35,122 nucleotides of DNA, from contig JANYGB010000001.1 of assembly GCA_025359445.1 (NCBI GenBank), forward strand, positions 1 to 35,122. Direction: 5' to 3'. Of the stretch, positions 32,682 through 35,122 are shown piece after piece. The notes below the pieces were generated by a model. The model worked only from the letters and a program-made list of their open reading frames with translations. It did not search any database and had not been told where the DNA came from. The stretch is from Sphingomonadaceae bacterium. GTDB lineage: Bacteria; Pseudomonadota; Alphaproteobacteria; Sphingomonadales; Sphingomonadaceae. Positions within the stretch are counted from its first letter, which is position 1. Every line of letters starts with the position of its first letter. The position numbers were made by a program, and so were the translations under genes.

Positions 32682-33845
32682 GTGTGGTTGATCCTCGCCG
32701 GGCGCGGCTTTGGCAAAACTCGCGCTGGGGCCGAATGGGTCCGCGCGGTGGCCGAAGCCGATCCCGCCGCGCGGATCGCGCTGGTTGCCGCGTCACTTCC
32801 CGAAGCGCGCAGCGTCATGGTCGAAGGCGCCAGCGGGTTGCTCGCCATCGCGCCGCGCGGCAAGCGACCCAAGTTCGAACCATCGCGGCGGCGGCTTACC
32901 TGGCCGTCGGGCGCACAAGCGATGCTCTATACCGCAGGCGAGCCCGAAACGCTGCGCGGGCCGCAGCACAGTCACGCCTGGTGTGACGAGCTCGCCAAAT
33001 GGCCGCACGTCGCGGGGCGCGCCGAAGCGGCGTGGGACAATTTGCAGCTCGGGCTGAGGCTAGGAGATTTGCCGTGCGTGGTCGTTACCACCACTCCGCG
33101 TGCCGTGCCGATGTTGCAGCGACTGCTGGACGACGATGACGTTGTTGCCACGCGCGGCTCGACCTTTGCCAACAAGGCCAATCTGGCGCGCGGCTTCATC
33201 CGTTCGGTGCAGAAGCAATATGGCCAGACATCGCTTGGCCGGCAGGAATTGTACGGCGAGTTGATCGCGGATATCGACGGCGCGCTGTGGACCCGCGCGA
33301 TGCTTGAAAGCTGCCGCGAAGCTGCTCTATCCAGCCCGCCGGTGCGTATCGTGGTGGCGGTCGATCCGCCCGCTTCAGCCACTGGTGATGCTTGCGGGAT
33401 CGTGGTCTGCGCACTGGGCGAGGACGGGATCGCCCGGGTGCTGGCCGATTGCTCGGTCGAGAAAGCCAGCCCCGAACGCTGGGCACGCCAAGTGGCGCAA
33501 ACCGCCGCCGCCTGGTCCACCGACCGGGTGGTGGCCGACGCCAACCAGGGCGGCGCGATGGTGGCCAGCGTGCTCCGCGCCGCCGAGATTTCGCTGCCGC
33601 TCAAGCTGGTTCACGCCAGCCGAGGTAAGGTCGCCCGCGCCGAACCGGTCGCGGCGCTGTATGAGGCAGGCCGCGTCCGCCACGCCGGGATCTTCCCCCA
33701 GCTTGAAGACGAGCTCTGCGGGCTGATTGCTGGGGGGCGCTACGAGGGGCCGGGGATGTCGCCCGACCGGGCCGATGCATTGGTCTGGGGGCTGAGTGAG
33801 CTGATGCTGGGGCCGCGCACGATGCCGCGAATTCTGCTTGGTTGA
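32682..33845 (+). CDS. GTA/phage large terminase, ATPase and nuclease part
   Basis: A packaging motor protein of the DNA-packaging terminase family. From GTG 32682 the 387 residues start WLILAGRGFGKTRAGAEWV with Walker A (AGRGFGKT, 6-13), Walker B in HAWCDELAKW (Asp102/Glu103), the coupling motif TTTPR (136-140) and a nuclease domain with Asp228 in VRIVVAVDPPASATGD and DRADALVWGLSEL near the end. All catalytic elements are intact, so a short protein could function if initiated here. It is in frame with the 53-residue fragment across one TAG. It precedes a hairpin and the portal chimera. Confidence 0.85.
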   Translation: MWLILAGRGFGKTRAGAEWVRAVAEADPAARIALVAASLPEARSVMVEGASGLLAIAPRGKRPKFEPSRRRLTWPSGAQAMLYTAGEPETLRGPQHSHAWCDELAKWPHVAGRAEAAWDNLQLGLRLGDLPCVVVTTTPRAVPMLQRLLDDDDVVATRGSTFANKANLARGFIRSVQKQYGQTSLGRQELYGELIADIDGALWTRAMLESCREAALSSPPVRIVVAVDPPASATGDACGIVVCALGEDGIARVLADCSVEKASPERWARQVAQTAAAWSTDRVVADANQGGAMVASVLRAAEISLPLKLVHASRGKVARAEPVAALYEAGRVRHAGIFPQLEDELCGLIAGGRYEGPGMSPDRADALVWGLSELMLGPRTMPRILLG

Positions 33846-33851
33846 CTGAAC

Positions 33852-33918
33852 TCCGTTCATGTCGAGCGAAATCGAGACACCATCGCGCGGTGTCTCGATT
33901 TCGCTCGACCCGAACGGA
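33852..33918. repeat. 28-bp inverted repeat between terminase and portal genes
   Basis: A perfect 21-bp stem (33861-33881 with 33889-33909) around a 7-base loop ATCGCGC is extended, after a 2-base mismatch on each side, by TCCGTTC (33852-33858) pairing with GAACGGA (33912-33918). There is no T-run, so it resembles a REP/dispersed palindrome more than a terminator. It occupies most of the gap between the two genes. Confidence 0.88.
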
Positions 33919-33945
33919 GGTGGTTTTAATTTTGAAAGGCTTTCC

Positions 33946-34734
33946 ATGTCCTTCCTCTCTACCCTGACCGCTGCCTTCAAGGGCGGCGTGACAACTCACG
34001 TGCCGCTTTCTCGCAGTTTCACCTCGCCGTGGCTGTTCGCCGATCTTGGTTCGGCGCGCAGTCCGTTCGACTATAATCAGGCGGTCAAACGTGCCTACCT
34101 CGACAACCCGGTGGCGCAGCGTGCGGTGCGGCTAGTGGCGGAGGGGATTGGCGGGGCGGCGCTGGTCGAAGGCGATCCCGAACTGACCGCTTTGGTCAAG
34201 GCGACCAGCGCGGGGCAATCGCTGCTTGAAACACTCGCCAGCCAGTTGCTGCTCCACGGCAATGCCTATGTCCAGGTTATCAAGGACGGCGCGGGGCGGC
34301 CGGCTGAGCTGTTCGCGCTGCGGCCCGAGCGCATTGCCGGTCAGACTCAAAAAGAAAACTTCGTCAATGAGATGGCGGCGCGGATCGATGCTTTGCTACA
34401 CGGCGCGATCGAGGGTGAGCAAGCGGCTCCACCCACCGCTCCGGCGGACGGACTGGCCTGGTTGGTGGCGGCGGGTGCGAGTGGCGACTGGACGGGCCAA
34501 TCGGGCAAGATCGCCGCGCGCCAAGCCGGAAACTGGCTCTTTTCCGTGCCTCATGACGGAATTAAGCTACTCAACCGGGCGACCGGGCAGGAAATTCGTT
34601 ATTCGGGCGGATGGAAAGCTGCCGCGCGTCCCGCTGCGCCGAGCGGCGGAACTGTGATCGACAGCCAAGCGCGCAGCGCAATCGCCGCCATCCTGACTGC
34701 GTTGACCAGTGCCGGAATCGTTCCCGCTGTCTGA
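33946..34734 (+). CDS. portal-DUF2793 chimera (collapsed GTA cluster)
   Basis: A 262-residue in-frame fusion. Residues 1-130 match the N-terminal part of an HK97-type GTA portal protein: SPFDYNQAVKRAYLDNPVAQ, RAVRLVAEGIGGAAL, LHGNAYVQVIKDGAGRP and FALRPERI. Portals are normally about 400 residues and continue beyond this. From residue 131 the sequence is instead a DUF2793 protein: AGQTQKENFVNEMAARIDAL, LAWLVAAGASGDWTGQ, AGNWLFSVPHDGIKLLNRAT and RYSGGW, through to its normal C-terminus. AAAGG six bases upstream supports ATG 33946. The most likely history is deletion of everything from portal to DUF2793. A portal function is not expected. Confidence 0.8.
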   Translation: MSFLSTLTAAFKGGVTTHVPLSRSFTSPWLFADLGSARSPFDYNQAVKRAYLDNPVAQRAVRLVAEGIGGAALVEGDPELTALVKATSAGQSLLETLASQLLLHGNAYVQVIKDGAGRPAELFALRPERIAGQTQKENFVNEMAARIDALLHGAIEGEQAAPPTAPADGLAWLVAAGASGDWTGQSGKIAARQAGNWLFSVPHDGIKLLNRATGQEIRYSGGWKAAARPAAPSGGTVIDSQARSAIAAILTALTSAGIVPAV

Positions 34735-34798
34735 TAGCAATTACACAAACGACACAACGGAAGTTGCTTTTGGCTTCCATTCATCGCAAAAAATCGGG

Positions 34799-34816
34799 CA
34801 ATTCGCGCAATTCGCG
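34799..34816. repeat. tandem 9-base repeat before the ompA-type gene
   Basis: CAATTCGCG occurs twice in perfect tandem. It lies in the ~206-base gap between the chimera and the outer-membrane protein gene, upstream of a TTGACA at 34854-34859 that has no good -10 at normal spacing. It may be part of the promoter region. Confidence 0.55.
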
Positions 34817-34940
34817 AACCTTTTAGCGACATTATTGTCACAGTTCGAGGTTTTTGACAGCTTGCGGGAACAATCCGCAACAGATAGACGTTTCCCCTAC
34901 TCGGTGGCTCAATCCTAAACACTAAAAGGGGAATACGATA

Positions 34941-35122
34941 ATGCGCAAACTCGTCATAGGGATGGCTTTAGCCTCCTCGGCGCTTGCGACGCCTGCGCTG
35001 GCTCGCGACGATTCGTGGTATATTGAAGGCGATGCTGGCGGGATGCTGGTGGAAGACATGCAGAACCTGGTCAGCCCGGGTTTCGGCACGCTTAACACCA
35101 AGACCGGCTATGATGTCGGCGG
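34941..35122 (+). CDS. OmpA-type outer-membrane protein, N-terminal part (cut by window end)
   Basis: The first 60 codons of an outer-membrane beta-barrel protein. MRKLVIGMALASSALATPAL with Ala-Arg is a clear signal peptide (cleavage near residue 22), and the mature start DDSWYIEGDAGGMLVEDMQN resembles sphingomonad OmpA-family proteins, which begin with a short aromatic strand. GGGGA lies nine bases before the ATG. The C-terminal peptidoglycan-binding domain, needed for firm assignment, lies beyond the window. Confidence 0.78.
   Translation, partial: MRKLVIGMALASSALATPALARDDSWYIEGDAGGMLVEDMQNLVSPGFGTLNTKTGYDVG

Overview
The window is a high-GC alphaproteobacterial chromosome segment, most likely Sphingomonadales (Erythrobacter/Sphingomonas-like). 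It encodes serine palmitoyltransferase with a dedicated acyl carrier protein, the cell-cycle regulators CtrA and DivK, a single-cysteine alphaproteobacterial DksA, several small sphingomonad-type proteins, and remains of an alphaproteobacterial gene transfer agent (GTA). No rRNA, tRNA or CRISPR array was found.

Layout. 1-4.65 kb: the 5' part of ung (minus strand), then a plus-strand run of an RNase D-type exonuclease, lptC, lptA, a DxD nucleotidyltransferase and a WcaI-like glycosyltransferase; several of these genes overlap at start and stop. 4.65-13.3 kb: a 58-aa gene and mutS (minus), the plus pair maeB and a CitE-like lyase, then minus-strand tauE-like, an 81-aa protein, an Asp/Glu racemase and trmB. 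13.3-18.2 kb: ctrA with a clear terminator and an upstream region carrying a CtrA half-site, DUF4112, a peptide-type solute-binding lipoprotein, PilZ, dksA and, divergently, a Sel1 protein. 18.2-21.4 kb: a tightly overlapping minus-strand operon (DUF3572, HAD, RidA, GDPD, FemAB/GNAT-like). 21.4-25 kb: divK, then ACP, spt, SGNH hydrolase and SDR, a sphingolipid-type operon. 25-28.1 kb: a winged-helix/TPR regulator, a GST and a DedA membrane protein.

28.3-31.9 kb is a visibly less GC-rich block. It opens with an IS1595-family (ISXO2-like) transposase followed by DUF3800 and four unrecognised genes. The block is bracketed by a 32/34-base inverted repeat (27 of 32 positions identical with a 2-base gap), which suggests an IS1595-type element with passenger genes. 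No target-site duplication was recognised.

32-34.7 kb is a collapsed GTA cluster. A TerS-like gene is followed by a large-terminase gene split by an in-frame TAG where the family has a conserved Trp. Next comes a 28-bp hairpin, then a chimeric gene whose first ~130 residues are a phage/GTA portal protein and whose remainder is a DUF2793 protein. DUF2793 genes normally sit at the far end of sphingomonad GTA clusters, so nearly all head and tail genes appear to have been lost in one in-frame deletion. The window ends in the first 60 codons of an OmpA-type outer-membrane protein.

Functional themes are the envelope (Lpt bridge proteins, sphingolipid synthesis, GDPD, DedA, OmpA) and cell-cycle control (CtrA, DivK). 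The most unusual material is the decayed GTA and the inverted-repeat-bounded element next to it.
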